Of a stretch of DNA of 49,546 bases, positions 32,689 to 41,310 are shown piece after piece. The notes beneath the pieces were generated by a model. It made no database searches and was not told the DNA's origin. It worked only from the letters and a program-made list of their open reading frames with translations. How positions within the stretch are numbered: position 1 is the first letter of the stretch; each line of letters starts with the position of its first letter. Source of the stretch: Muribaculaceae bacterium. Lineage in GTDB: Bacteria; Bacteroidota; Bacteroidia; Bacteroidales; Muribaculaceae. Position numbers and translations under genes: made by a program. Location of the stretch: positions 1 through 49,546 of the forward strand of contig JAIDNJ010000058.1 of assembly GCA_029063895.1 (NCBI GenBank), read 5' to 3'.

Positions 32689-34494
32689 ATGAAAAAATAT
32701 ATAATTCTTTCAGCACTCGCGCTCGGAATGTCACTTGCATCTTGCAATGACATTCTCGACCGTCCGCAATTGAATACTCCGACCGACGAGAGCTTCTGGA
32801 ATTCAGAGAGCGACGTGCGTCTCTATGCCAACAGCTTCTATACTACATATTTTGTAGGTTACAGCTCGGGTTGGACAAGCACATATACTCCGGTGCGCGG
32901 CATGACTTTTGCCGATGACTTCACTACCACCGGTCAGCAGACAAACTTCATCTCAACCATCCCGTCTTCACTTTCCTCGACTACGGGTACCAGCAACCTG
33001 AGTCAGACTTGCGGTCAAACATGGGACTTCTCAAACGTGCGTAAAGCCAACGTCATGCTTGACCGTCTTGAAAGCCGCATGCAGAATGTTCTTTCAACCG
33101 AGCAGTACAACCACTGGAAAGCCGTGGGTGAGTTCTTCAAAGCTTTTGAATACACTCTTCTCGTGACTTCGTTTGGTGACGTTCCCTATTTTGAACATGA
33201 AGTATCGTCAAGCGATACCGAGGAACTCTATAAAGACCGTGATTCACGCGACTTGGTAATGGGTAAAGTTTATGACCTTTGCAAAGACGTAATGGCCAAT
33301 ATGCGCGAAAACGACGGCTCAAACGTTCTTAACCGTTACGTTGCCGCCGGTTTCATCAGCCGTTGGATGCTCTTCGAGGGTACCTGGCAAAAGTATCACT
33401 TCGGTAACACTACCCTTGCCAACAAATATCTTGAGTTTGCAGTAGAAGCCGCTGACTATGTCATCAACAGTGGTAATTATGCCATCCAGACTGCTATGCC
33501 CGAGCTCTTTGGTTCATATGACCTCTCTACAAACAAAGAATGTCTCATCTATCGCAAATATAGCGATGCTCAGGCCGTTCGCCACTGTATCGCCTCTTAT
33601 TGCAACGGTAAAGAATCTCAGCCCGCTGTAGTAAACCTCGCGTTCCTGAAATCAATCATCTGTAACGACGGTAAACCCTACAAGACTTCAAGTGTTGAAG
33701 GTGCCGATAACTTCAAGCTCTCTAACCTTGCCGTTACCCGCGACCCCCGTTTCGAGTCTTGCTTCTCTGATCAGGCAAACATCAACTCGGCTACCCGCGT
33801 TTATGGCCGTAAGTTTATCGACCGTTATGCATGGACCCGTCCTGCCGGTGACACCAACCCCCTCTATGAGAGTGTAACCAACGTCAACGACGCTCCCGTT
33901 ATGCGCTATGGTGAGGTTCTCCTCAACTGGATCGAGGCAAAAGCTGAGCTTGGTAACGTTTCTCAGGCCGATATCGACAAATCGATCAACGCCCTCCGCG
34001 CCCGTCCCCTCGACGCAACCGCTGTCGAGAAAGGTGTTAAACAGACCGCTCCCATGGTTCTCGCTGACATCAACGCCGGTTTTGACCCCGACCGTGATGC
34101 CGATGTTGAGCCCCTTATCTGGGAAATCCGTCGTGAACGTCGTCTTGAGCTCGTTTATGAGTACAGCCGCCTTGTTGACATCCGCCGTTGGAAAAAACTC
34201 GACTACATGGATAACAACAAGAACCCCGACACTATGCTCGGTCCCTGGATTGACTTCAACGAAGAACTTACTACCTCTCTTACCGAGGGTAGCACCCAGG
34301 TTCAGAAACTTGATGGTACCGTTGTTACCTATGATGGCAAGAACGCTGCCGACATGGTTGGTTTCTACGTTCCCCTCAAAATCGTTGCACGTAGTGCCTT
34401 CAGCGACCGTTCTTATCTCTATCCTGTAGGAACAGCACAGATTTCTCAATATCAGGAGGTCGGTAAGACTCTTTCACAGACTACCGGCTGGTAA
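32689..34494 (+). CDS. SusD/RagB-family surface nutrient-binding lipoprotein
   Basis: A 601-residue lipoprotein with lipobox LASC (Cys19) and the classic SusD start CNDILDRPQLNTPTDESFWNS. Conserved segments follow: FSNVRKANVMLDRL, PVMRYGEVLLNWIEAKAELG and IWEIRRERRLELVYEYSRLVDIRRWKKLD. SusD proteins cap the SusC barrel and bind substrate. It starts 19 bp after susC and is followed by a strong terminator, so the operon is a minimal susC-susD pair. The ligand is unknown; glycan and peptide are both possible because RagAB-type pairs import peptides. Confidence 0.95.
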   Translation: MKKYIILSALALGMSLASCNDILDRPQLNTPTDESFWNSESDVRLYANSFYTTYFVGYSSGWTSTYTPVRGMTFADDFTTTGQQTNFISTIPSSLSSTTGTSNLSQTCGQTWDFSNVRKANVMLDRLESRMQNVLSTEQYNHWKAVGEFFKAFEYTLLVTSFGDVPYFEHEVSSSDTEELYKDRDSRDLVMGKVYDLCKDVMANMRENDGSNVLNRYVAAGFISRWMLFEGTWQKYHFGNTTLANKYLEFAVEAADYVINSGNYAIQTAMPELFGSYDLSTNKECLIYRKYSDAQAVRHCIASYCNGKESQPAVVNLAFLKSIICNDGKPYKTSSVEGADNFKLSNLAVTRDPRFESCFSDQANINSATRVYGRKFIDRYAWTRPAGDTNPLYESVTNVNDAPVMRYGEVLLNWIEAKAELGNVSQADIDKSINALRARPLDATAVEKGVKQTAPMVLADINAGFDPDRDADVEPLIWEIRRERRLELVYEYSRLVDIRRWKKLDYMDNNKNPDTMLGPWIDFNEELTTSLTEGSTQVQKLDGTVVTYDGKNAADMVGFYVPLKIVARSAFSDRSYLYPVGTAQISQYQEVGKTLSQTTGW

Positions 34495-34602
34495 TTAAGA
34501 CTTTTCATATTAAAACAAATACTACTTACCAATTATTTATATCCAATCTGGAAATTCTTTTAAATCAATTATAAGGAATCAGTAGATTAGATACCCTGAA
34601 CT

Positions 34603-34642
34603 GGAGGTCCGTCATTGTAGAAATGATGGACCTCCCTTTTTT
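34603..34642 (+). terminator. Intrinsic terminator of susC-susD
   Basis: A 13-bp stem (34603-34615 with 34623-34635, one G-U pair) with a 7-nt loop, followed by C and six T. It is among the strongest terminators in the window. Confidence 0.92.
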
Positions 34643-34692
34643 GTGACTCTTAAACACGTCCCTACATCAAATGCTGAAAAATCGCCGTAGTC

Positions 34693-35205
34693 TTATTCCA
34701 TCTCCGCGCGGACAATGTCGGTCCAGCCGCGCAGACGAAGGGCTGTGGCTTCGGGATGATTGACTTCGTCGAGAATGAGACCGCGGATAACACCGTCGAC
34801 CTCGGCGGGGGTGTGTTTGTATTCATAGCCGACGCCGTCATATGGCGCGATAAACTCACACTCGGTTGGAATCAGGCGACGGTAAATTTCACCGACAGCA
34901 GCACAAAAAGTATCGTCCATTGTTTCGTCGCCACACCCAAATATCGCTACCTTCTTACCCTTGAGATAGAGTGCTTCGAGCCCGTCGATGAAGTCATACC
35001 AGTCTTTCTGGAGCTGACCTTTACCCCATGTGCTCGAGCCGAAAATAAGTAAGTCATATGCGCCGACATCCGACGGCTTTGAGTCGGCGACATTGTGAAT
35101 ATCTTTTTCGTCAATATCGAGAAGTTTGCCTATCTTCAGGGCTACTTCTTTGGTGGTTCCGGTTGTCGAACCATAGAAAATACCTGTCTTTTTCATTTCA
35201 GTCAT
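34693..35205 (-). CDS. fldA: Flavodoxin
   Basis: A 170-residue long-chain-type flavodoxin, a soluble FMN-carrying electron-transfer protein that often replaces ferredoxin under iron limitation. The FMN phosphate loop is GIFYGSTTGTTKEVA near the N-terminus. The isoalloxazine-stacking loops are FGSSTWGKGQLQKDWYDF and VAIFGCGDETMDDTFC. Met4 (35196) is an alternative start. It is transcribed divergently from purH across a 174-bp gap and is isolated from susD by the terminator. The assignment is firm; redox partners are unknown. Confidence 0.93.
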   Translation of the reverse strand: MTEMKKTGIFYGSTTGTTKEVALKIGKLLDIDEKDIHNVADSKPSDVGAYDLLIFGSSTWGKGQLQKDWYDFIDGLEALYLKGKKVAIFGCGDETMDDTFCAAVGEIYRRLIPTECEFIAPYDGVGYEYKHTPAEVDGVIRGLILDEVNHPEATALRLRGWTDIVRAEME

Positions 35206-35298
35206 GAGTTTAAAGTTTAGTATTTCAACATTAATGTAATGTAAAAAGTTTTGTAAAACTCATTTTTCAGTCTTTTAAAGAAAATTACAGCGCTTTTT

Positions 35299-35329
35299 TT
35301 GTGGTTTTGGCTAATTATCGGTAATTTTG
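35299..35329 (+). promoter_or_regulatory. Promoter for purH (and possibly the mre cluster)
   Basis: TTG at 35299-35301 and TAATTTTG at 35322-35329 have a 20-bp spacer, giving a leader of about 47 nt. Confidence 0.75.
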
Positions 35330-35379
35330 CAACCTAATTTACATTAAACTTTGTAATAAAGTCACTAAACTCGGAAATA

Positions 35380-36909
35380 ATGTCAGACATCAGGAAAATC
35401 AAGACCGCTTTAATCTCGGTCTTTCATAAGGAGGGGCTCAACGAAATCATCGAGCTTCTTAATAAAAACGGAGTTAAAATGCTTTCAACCGGCGGCACCC
35501 GCGATTTTATCATTTCGCTCGGCTACGAATGTGACGCCGTGGAAGATTTGACCGGCTATCCCTCGATTTTGGGCGGACGTGTCAAGACTCTCCACCCCAA
35601 AGTTTTCGGTGGCATTCTTAACCGTCGTGACAACGAAGGTGACCGTAGCCAAATTGCCCAATATGATATTCCTGAAATCGACCTTGTAATCGTTGACCTC
35701 TATCCCTTCTCGGCAACCGTAGCATCGGGAGCTTCAAAAGAGGCCATCATCGAGAAAATCGACATAGGCGGCATTTCGCTCATTCGCGGCGCTGCCAAAA
35801 ACTTTAATGACGTTGTGATCGTTGCCTCAAAGCAACAGTACACCGCGCTCTATAAAATGCTTCTTGAACAAGGCGCCGAGTCAACTCTTGACCAGCGTTA
35901 TTGGTTTGCCAAGGAAGCTTTTGCCGTGTCGTCGGAATATGACTCGGCAATCTTCAATTATTTTGATTCGACTTTTGAATCTCCGTCGGCACTTCGCATC
36001 GCTATCGACGGCGAGACTCCCATGCGCTATGGCGAGAACCCTCATCAGCAGGGTGTGTTCTTCGGCGACCTCGACCGCATGTTTGACAAGCTTCACGGCA
36101 AGGATGTTTCATATAACAACCTGCTCGATATCGATGCCGCCGTGTCGCTCATCAGCGAGTTTGACGAGCCCACTTTCGCGGTGCTGAAACATAATAATGC
36201 CTGTGGTGTCGCTACCCGCCCCACTATCCTCGAAGCATGGCGCGACGCGCTTGCCGGCGACCCCGTGTCGGCATTTGGAGGCGTGCTCATCGCCAACCGC
36301 GAGATTGACAAGGCTGCCGCCGAGGAAATCAACAAAATTTTCTTTGAGGTAATCATCGCGCCCTCATATACTCCCGAGGCTATTACAATTCTTTTCTCAA
36401 AGAAAAACCGTATTGTCCTGCTCCAGAAGGAGCCGCTCCGCACCACCCGCCAGTTCCGCTCGGTGCTCAACGGCGCTCTTGTCCAGGACCGCGACCTCAA
36501 ACGCGAAACACCCGAAGACCTCCGTCAGGTTACCAATCAGGGTGCCGATGCCGCCGCTATCGATGACCTGCTCTTTGCCAATATCATCGTGAAGCATTCA
36601 AAGAGCAACGCTATCGTCCTTGCCAAAAACCGTCAGCTGCTCGGTAGCGGTGTGGGACAGACATCACGTGTCGACGCGCTCCGTCATGCCATCGAAAAAG
36701 CCCGCAGCTTTGAATTTGACCTCAACGGCGCTGTGATGGCTTCAGATGCATTCTTCCCCTTTGCCGACTGTGTCGAGATTGCTTCTCAAGCCGGTGTTAC
36801 CGCCGTGATTCAACCCGGAGGCTCGATTCGCGACAATGACTCGGTTGAGTATTGCAACGCTCACGACATCGCCATGTTCATGACCGGTACCCGTCACTTC
36901 AAACATTAA
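35380..36909 (+). CDS. purH: Bifunctional AICAR transformylase / IMP cyclohydrolase
   Basis: PurH performs the last two steps of de novo purine synthesis: formylation of AICAR with 10-formyl-THF, then ring closure to IMP. The 509-residue length is standard. The N-terminal cyclohydrolase half has STGGTRDFI and GGRVKTLHPKVFGGIL. The transformylase half has PMRYGENPHQQGVFF, LKHNNACGVATR and the C-terminal QPGGSIRDNDSVEYCN. It is separated from mreB by 38 bp with no clear terminator, so readthrough into the cell-shape genes is likely. Confidence 0.97.
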   Translation: MSDIRKIKTALISVFHKEGLNEIIELLNKNGVKMLSTGGTRDFIISLGYECDAVEDLTGYPSILGGRVKTLHPKVFGGILNRRDNEGDRSQIAQYDIPEIDLVIVDLYPFSATVASGASKEAIIEKIDIGGISLIRGAAKNFNDVVIVASKQQYTALYKMLLEQGAESTLDQRYWFAKEAFAVSSEYDSAIFNYFDSTFESPSALRIAIDGETPMRYGENPHQQGVFFGDLDRMFDKLHGKDVSYNNLLDIDAAVSLISEFDEPTFAVLKHNNACGVATRPTILEAWRDALAGDPVSAFGGVLIANREIDKAAAEEINKIFFEVIIAPSYTPEAITILFSKKNRIVLLQKEPLRTTRQFRSVLNGALVQDRDLKRETPEDLRQVTNQGADAAAIDDLLFANIIVKHSKSNAIVLAKNRQLLGSGVGQTSRVDALRHAIEKARSFEFDLNGAVMASDAFFPFADCVEIASQAGVTAVIQPGGSIRDNDSVEYCNAHDIAMFMTGTRHFKH

Positions 36910-36947
36910 CCAAAAATATTTTTTAACCTTTTTCCCCGATTAAACTA

Positions 36948-37967
36948 ATGGGATTTTTCTCTCTGACAAAAGAAATCGCCATCGACCTCGGCACCGCCAA
37001 CACCGTCATTATCCACAATGACAAAATCGTGATTGACGAGCCCTCGATCGTGGCTCTTGACAAACGAACCGACAAGCTCATCGCCGTTGGTAAGGAAGCA
37101 CAGCTCATGGAGGGTAAGGAACCGAACGAAATCCGAACGGTCCGTCCTCTTAAAAAAGGCGTTATCGCCGACTTCCAGGCCGCCGAGCTCATGATACGCG
37201 GCCTTGTGAAAAAGGCCAATTCAAATAGCCGATGGTTCTCCCCGTCGCTACGTATGGTTGTGGGTATTCCCTCAGGCTCGACCGAGGTCGAGATCCGTGC
37301 CGTGCGCGACTCGTCGGAACATGCCAACGGACAGGATGTATACATGATTTACGAGCCGATGGCTGCCGCTCTCGGCATCGGTCTCGACGTGCTCGCCGCC
37401 GAGGGTAACATGATTGTCGATATCGGTGGCGGTACTACCGAAATCGCCGTTATCTCGCTCGGCGGTATCGTTTCTAACAAGAGTATCCAGGTGGCCGGCG
37501 ACGACCTCACTGACGATATCATCGGACACATGCGCCGTGCCCACAATGTCCGTGTTGGTGTCCGTACCGCCGAACAGATTAAAATCAAGGTCGGATCAGC
37601 TCTCACCGAGCTTGAGAATCCCCCCGAAGACTATATCGTTCACGGCCCCAACCAAATCACCGCCCTCCCTATGGAGATTCCGGTGAGCTATCAGGAAATT
37701 TCACACTGTATCGAGAAGACTATATCAAAAATCGAGGCAGCCGTTCTTGGAGCTCTCGAACAGACTCCCCCCGAGTTGTATGCCGACATCGTTCACAACG
37801 GTATCTGGCTTGCCGGCGGAGGCGCTCTCATCCGTGGTCTTGACAAACGTCTCACCGACAAAATCGGTATTCAGTTCCACATTGCCGAAGACCCCTTGCT
37901 CGCTGTTGCAAAAGGTACAGGTGTAGCCTTGCGCAACATCCACAACTTCTCGTTCCTTATCAAGTAA
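36948..37967 (+). CDS. mreB: Rod-shape-determining actin homologue MreB
   Basis: MreB forms membrane-bound actin-like filaments that orient the peptidoglycan elongation machinery. The 339-residue protein begins with an amphipathic stretch (MGFFSLTKEIAIDLGTANTV) including the phosphate-1 motif. It also has MIVDIGGGTTEIAVISLGG (phosphate-2) and IWLAGGGALIRGLD (adenosine motif). The length is normal. It starts the mreB-mreC-mreD-mrdA-rodA cluster. A GC-rich hairpin lies in the 55-bp gap to mreC and could lower downstream expression relative to mreB. Confidence 0.98.
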   Translation: MGFFSLTKEIAIDLGTANTVIIHNDKIVIDEPSIVALDKRTDKLIAVGKEAQLMEGKEPNEIRTVRPLKKGVIADFQAAELMIRGLVKKANSNSRWFSPSLRMVVGIPSGSTEVEIRAVRDSSEHANGQDVYMIYEPMAAALGIGLDVLAAEGNMIVDIGGGTTEIAVISLGGIVSNKSIQVAGDDLTDDIIGHMRRAHNVRVGVRTAEQIKIKVGSALTELENPPEDYIVHGPNQITALPMEIPVSYQEISHCIEKTISKIEAAVLGALEQTPPELYADIVHNGIWLAGGGALIRGLDKRLTDKIGIQFHIAEDPLLAVAKGTGVALRNIHNFSFLIK

Positions 37968-37979
37968 ATTATGACGGTG

Positions 37980-38017
37980 GGGGCGTGCCATCGGCACGCC
38001 CCTGCAACGCTATTTTT
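37980..38017. repeat. Palindromic element between mreB and mreC
   Basis: GGGGCGTGCC (37980-37989) pairs perfectly with GGCACGCCCC (37993-38002) around a 3-nt loop. A T5 run follows at 38013-38017. It resembles the arm of the element at 22967-22984, so it may be an inserted REP-like repeat and may also act as a weak attenuator between mreB and mreC. Confidence 0.65.
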
Positions 38018-38022
38018 GACCG

Positions 38023-38880
38023 ATGAGAAATCTTCTTCATTTCATATTGAAGTATATGTCATGGTTCGTATTTACGTTCTATGTCACGGTTTCCATGGTC
38101 CTGCTGGTAAAAAACAACCCTTATCAGCATCATGTCGTGATGACCTCGGCCGGCACCGTGACCGCATCGGTCTACTATGCCACCAACAGCGTCACTTCAT
38201 ATTTTAACCTGCACGATATCAACGAAGACCTTCAGCGCCGCAACGCCGACCTCGAGGCCGAGGCTATTGCCCTGCGCACCCAGATACGCGGGCTGCGCGA
38301 ACAGGTCTATGCCGACACGATGACTGTCGTTGAGCCTTTGTCTCCCTACAGCTTTATCATTGGCAGCGTCATCAACAACTCTATTTACCGTCCATATAAC
38401 TACATCACTGTCGACAAAGGAGAGCTTGACGGTGTGAAACCAGAGATGGGGGTTGTTGACCAGAACGGTGTAGTCGGTATCGTCAATATAGTAGGACCTC
38501 ATTTTTCGCGCATCATTTCGCTGCTCAATCCCAATTTCCGCCTGTCGTGTAAGCTGAGAGGAAGCGATGTGTTTGGTTCGCTTGTATGGGACGGTAAGTC
38601 GCCCGAGACCGCTCTCCTTGAGGAACTCCCCAAGCACACTGTCTATCAGCGCGGTGACACTGTCGTCACCAGCGGTTACTCGGCTGTATTTCCCGAGGGA
38701 ATCCCTGTAGGGACGGTGGTGAGTGCCCACAAGGGTGCCGATGACAACTTCTTTACCCTCCGCATAAGACTGCTGACCGATTTTGCACGACTCTCGACCG
38801 TGCGTATCATAGCCACCCCGCTTATCGAGGAGATTCAGGAAGTCGAAAAAGATATAGAGGAACCAAAGACAAAATACTGA
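38023..38880 (+). CDS. mreC: Rod-shape-determining protein MreC
   Basis: MreC is a bitopic membrane protein whose periplasmic domain contacts and activates PBP2-RodA. The 285-residue protein has an N-terminal membrane helix (about 12-28), a predicted coiled coil (LQRRNADLEAEAIALRTQIRGLREQV) and a beta-rich periplasmic domain with the family pattern NYITVDKGELDGVKPEMGVVDQNGVVGIV and TVVTSGYSAVFPEGIPVGTV. It follows mreB after a palindrome. The gap to mreD (71 bp) contains a 12-bp perfect palindrome at 38896-38907. Confidence 0.93.
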   Translation: MRNLLHFILKYMSWFVFTFYVTVSMVLLVKNNPYQHHVVMTSAGTVTASVYYATNSVTSYFNLHDINEDLQRRNADLEAEAIALRTQIRGLREQVYADTMTVVEPLSPYSFIIGSVINNSIYRPYNYITVDKGELDGVKPEMGVVDQNGVVGIVNIVGPHFSRIISLLNPNFRLSCKLRGSDVFGSLVWDGKSPETALLEELPKHTVYQRGDTVVTSGYSAVFPEGIPVGTVVSAHKGADDNFFTLRIRLLTDFARLSTVRIIATPLIEEIQEVEKDIEEPKTKY

Positions 38881-38951
38881 AACCGGCGACCGAAACCGGG
38901 CGCCCGGGCCACCCGACAAATTAAACAATAAACCGGTCACAATAAACCGCA

Positions 38952-39473
38952 ATGACAAAAATTATCATCAAATTTGCCATCTCTTTCGTGATCATCGTTC
39001 TGCTTCAGGTAACGGTGTTCAACCATCTTGTACTGTTTGGAGTGGCTGTTCCGATGGTTTTTATATGCTGGTTGCTCCGACTCCCGGTGACGCTGAATGT
39101 CAACTGGGTTCTGACCTGTGGTTTTGTACTTGGACTGACCGTCGATATATTTTCCGACACGCTGGGTATGAACGCGCTGACGTGTACGGTAGCGGCAGTG
39201 TTGCGTCAGCCTGTGCTCAGGCTCTATTTCCCGCGCGAAGAAGACCTTACCGACCCCGAGCCGACAATCAAGTCTCTCGGCCCGGCAATTTATCTTAAAT
39301 ATCTGATGACAATGACCGTGATTTATTGTACGGTCTATTTCCTTGTTGAAGCAATGAGCTTCTTCAATCCTTTGAGACTTTTAATGTGTATTACAGGAAG
39401 CTCGGTTCTGACATTTGTTCTAATCGCGGCTATTGACAGTATAACCGGAAAACAACGTGAGAAAAGACTATAA
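38952..39473 (+). CDS. mreD: Rod-shape-determining protein MreD
   Basis: MreD is a small polytopic inner-membrane component of the elongasome. This 173-residue protein has about five hydrophobic segments with short polar loops and weak sequence conservation, as usual for MreD. Identity is supported mainly by position between mreC and mrdA and by the membrane profile. Its 3' end overlaps the GTG start of mrdA by 17 nt, so translation is probably coupled. Confidence 0.85.
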   Translation: MTKIIIKFAISFVIIVLLQVTVFNHLVLFGVAVPMVFICWLLRLPVTLNVNWVLTCGFVLGLTVDIFSDTLGMNALTCTVAAVLRQPVLRLYFPREEDLTDPEPTIKSLGPAIYLKYLMTMTVIYCTVYFLVEAMSFFNPLRLLMCITGSSVLTFVLIAAIDSITGKQREKRL

Positions 39474-41310
39474 ACTTGAAAAACGCAAATATGTCATCGG
39501 CGGCTTTATCGTTGTAGTGGCGCTGATTTATGTATTCAGGCTGTTTGACCTCCAGCTCAGCGATGCAAAATATAAAAAATATGCCGATAACAATGCGTTT
39601 TTAAATAAAACGATATACCCCTCGCGAGGGCTCATTTATGACCGCAACGGCGAGCTGATAGTTTACAATCAGCCGGCCTATGATGTCATGATGATTCCGC
39701 GCGACGTGCAGCATTTTGACACTCTCGACTTTTGTCATACGCTTGACATCACACCCGAACAGCTGCGCAAACGGTTTGACGACATGCGCAAGACTGCCGG
39801 CTACTCGTCCTATACCCCTCAGAAACTTATAACACATCTGTCGGCCCAGGACTACGGCCGTCTTCAGGAGAAACTGTACCGTTTTCCCGGATTCTTTATC
39901 CAGAAACGAATCCTGAGACAATATAACCATCGTGCCGGAGCAAACGTGCTCGGCAATCTGCGCGAGGTAAACCCCAAGGATATCGAGCGCGACCCCTATT
40001 ATCAGCGTGGCGACTACTGCGGTGACCTCGGCGTCGAGAAATCATATGACGAGTATCTGCGTGGAGTCAAGGGTGTCGAGATACTTATACGCGACGCTCA
40101 CGGGCGCATCCAGGGTCGATATGACGATGGCTCGCGTGACATCGCTCCCGAGTCGGGCCGCAATCTCAAACTTAGCATTGACATCAATCTGCAGCAATAT
40201 GCCGAGTCGCTGATGGTTAACAAAATCGGAGCGGTCGTGGCTATCGAGCCGCGCACCGGCGAGATTCTCGCTATGGTTTCGTCACCGACCTACGACCCTA
40301 CACTGCTCGTGGGACGTCAACGCGGTGAAAACTATCAGAAACTTGTTCAGAATGAGTTCAAGCCCCTTTATGACCGCTCTTACAAGGCATCCTATCCGCC
40401 GGGTTCGACATTCAAGCCTACACAGGGTCTCATACTCCTTCAGGAAAATATAGTAAACCTGCAAACCATGTACCCTTGCAGTCACGGTTTTATTTCGGGC
40501 GGACTGAGGGTCGGATGTCACGGCCACGGATCGCCCATCAACCTCAAGCCGGCACTCCAGACATCGTGTAACGCCTATTTTTGCTGGGGATTCAAGGCGA
40601 TGGTCGACAAGCGGTCAAAATACGGAACATCGGCCGATGCGTTTGAGGTATGGAAAAAACACCTCGTGTCGATGGGCTACGGATATCCTCTCGGTACCGA
40701 CCTTCCCGGCGAGAGCCGAGGATTCATTCCCAATGCCAAGTTTTACAATAATGTCTATGGCGAGGGGCGGTGGAGTGCCAATACTGTTATCTCGGTTGCT
40801 ATCGGCCAGGGTGAGATTATGGCTACCCCGCTTCAGATTGCCAACCTGTGTGCTACGGTAGCCAATCGCGGATGGTTCATTACCCCTCATGTTGTCAAGG
40901 AAATCCAGGACACCGTGATGCCCGAGGAGCTGTTGCGCCGGCGAGTACCTACTGTTGACGAGCGATATTATCATGACGTGGCCGAGGGAATGCGCATGGC
41001 CGTTTTGGGCGGTACCTGCCGACTCGCGGCTCTCCCCGGTATCGATGTTGCCGGCAAGACCGGTACGGCTCAGAATCCCCACGGCAAGGACCATTCGGCG
41101 TTTATCGGTTTTGCTCCATATGACGACCCCAAAATTGCTGTCTGTGTCTATGTTGAGAATGCCGGTTTCGGGGCCACATTCGGTGTGCCCATCGGTAGTC
41201 TTGTCATCGAGCGTTATTTGAAGGGCAAGATATCGGACGAGCGCAAATATCTCGAGCAACGAATGCTTGAATCAAATACAATAATCTATAGTGGAGTTAA
41301 GAAACACTAA
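39457..41310 (+). CDS. mrdA: Penicillin-binding protein 2 (elongation transpeptidase)
   Basis: PBP2 crosslinks peptidoglycan during lateral wall growth together with RodA. The 617-residue protein has one N-terminal membrane helix, a dimerisation domain beginning YPSRGLIYDRNGELIVYN, and a transpeptidase domain. The active-site motifs are STFK (Ser317-Lys320), SCN in LQTSCNAYF, and KTG starting at Lys534 in VAGKTGTAQN. The start is GTG at 39457, inside the end of mreD. The 3' end overlaps rodA. Length and motifs are complete, so it should be a beta-lactam target. Confidence 0.96.
   Translation: MRKDYKLEKRKYVIGGFIVVVALIYVFRLFDLQLSDAKYKKYADNNAFLNKTIYPSRGLIYDRNGELIVYNQPAYDVMMIPRDVQHFDTLDFCHTLDITPEQLRKRFDDMRKTAGYSSYTPQKLITHLSAQDYGRLQEKLYRFPGFFIQKRILRQYNHRAGANVLGNLREVNPKDIERDPYYQRGDYCGDLGVEKSYDEYLRGVKGVEILIRDAHGRIQGRYDDGSRDIAPESGRNLKLSIDINLQQYAESLMVNKIGAVVAIEPRTGEILAMVSSPTYDPTLLVGRQRGENYQKLVQNEFKPLYDRSYKASYPPGSTFKPTQGLILLQENIVNLQTMYPCSHGFISGGLRVGCHGHGSPINLKPALQTSCNAYFCWGFKAMVDKRSKYGTSADAFEVWKKHLVSMGYGYPLGTDLPGESRGFIPNAKFYNNVYGEGRWSANTVISVAIGQGEIMATPLQIANLCATVANRGWFITPHVVKEIQDTVMPEELLRRRVPTVDERYYHDVAEGMRMAVLGGTCRLAALPGIDVAGKTGTAQNPHGKDHSAFIGFAPYDDPKIAVCVYVENAGFGATFGVPIGSLVIERYLKGKISDERKYLEQRMLESNTIIYSGVKKH

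Noticed and set aside
29211-34494. Full polysaccharide-utilisation locus
   Set aside because: Only susC and susD are present; no carbohydrate-active enzyme or sensor was found within 10 kb on either side.
38896-38907. 12-bp perfect palindrome CCGGGCGCCCGG between mreC and mreD
   Set aside because: It has no loop, no T-run and no second copy seen. It could be chance in a GC-rich gap, so no function is claimed.
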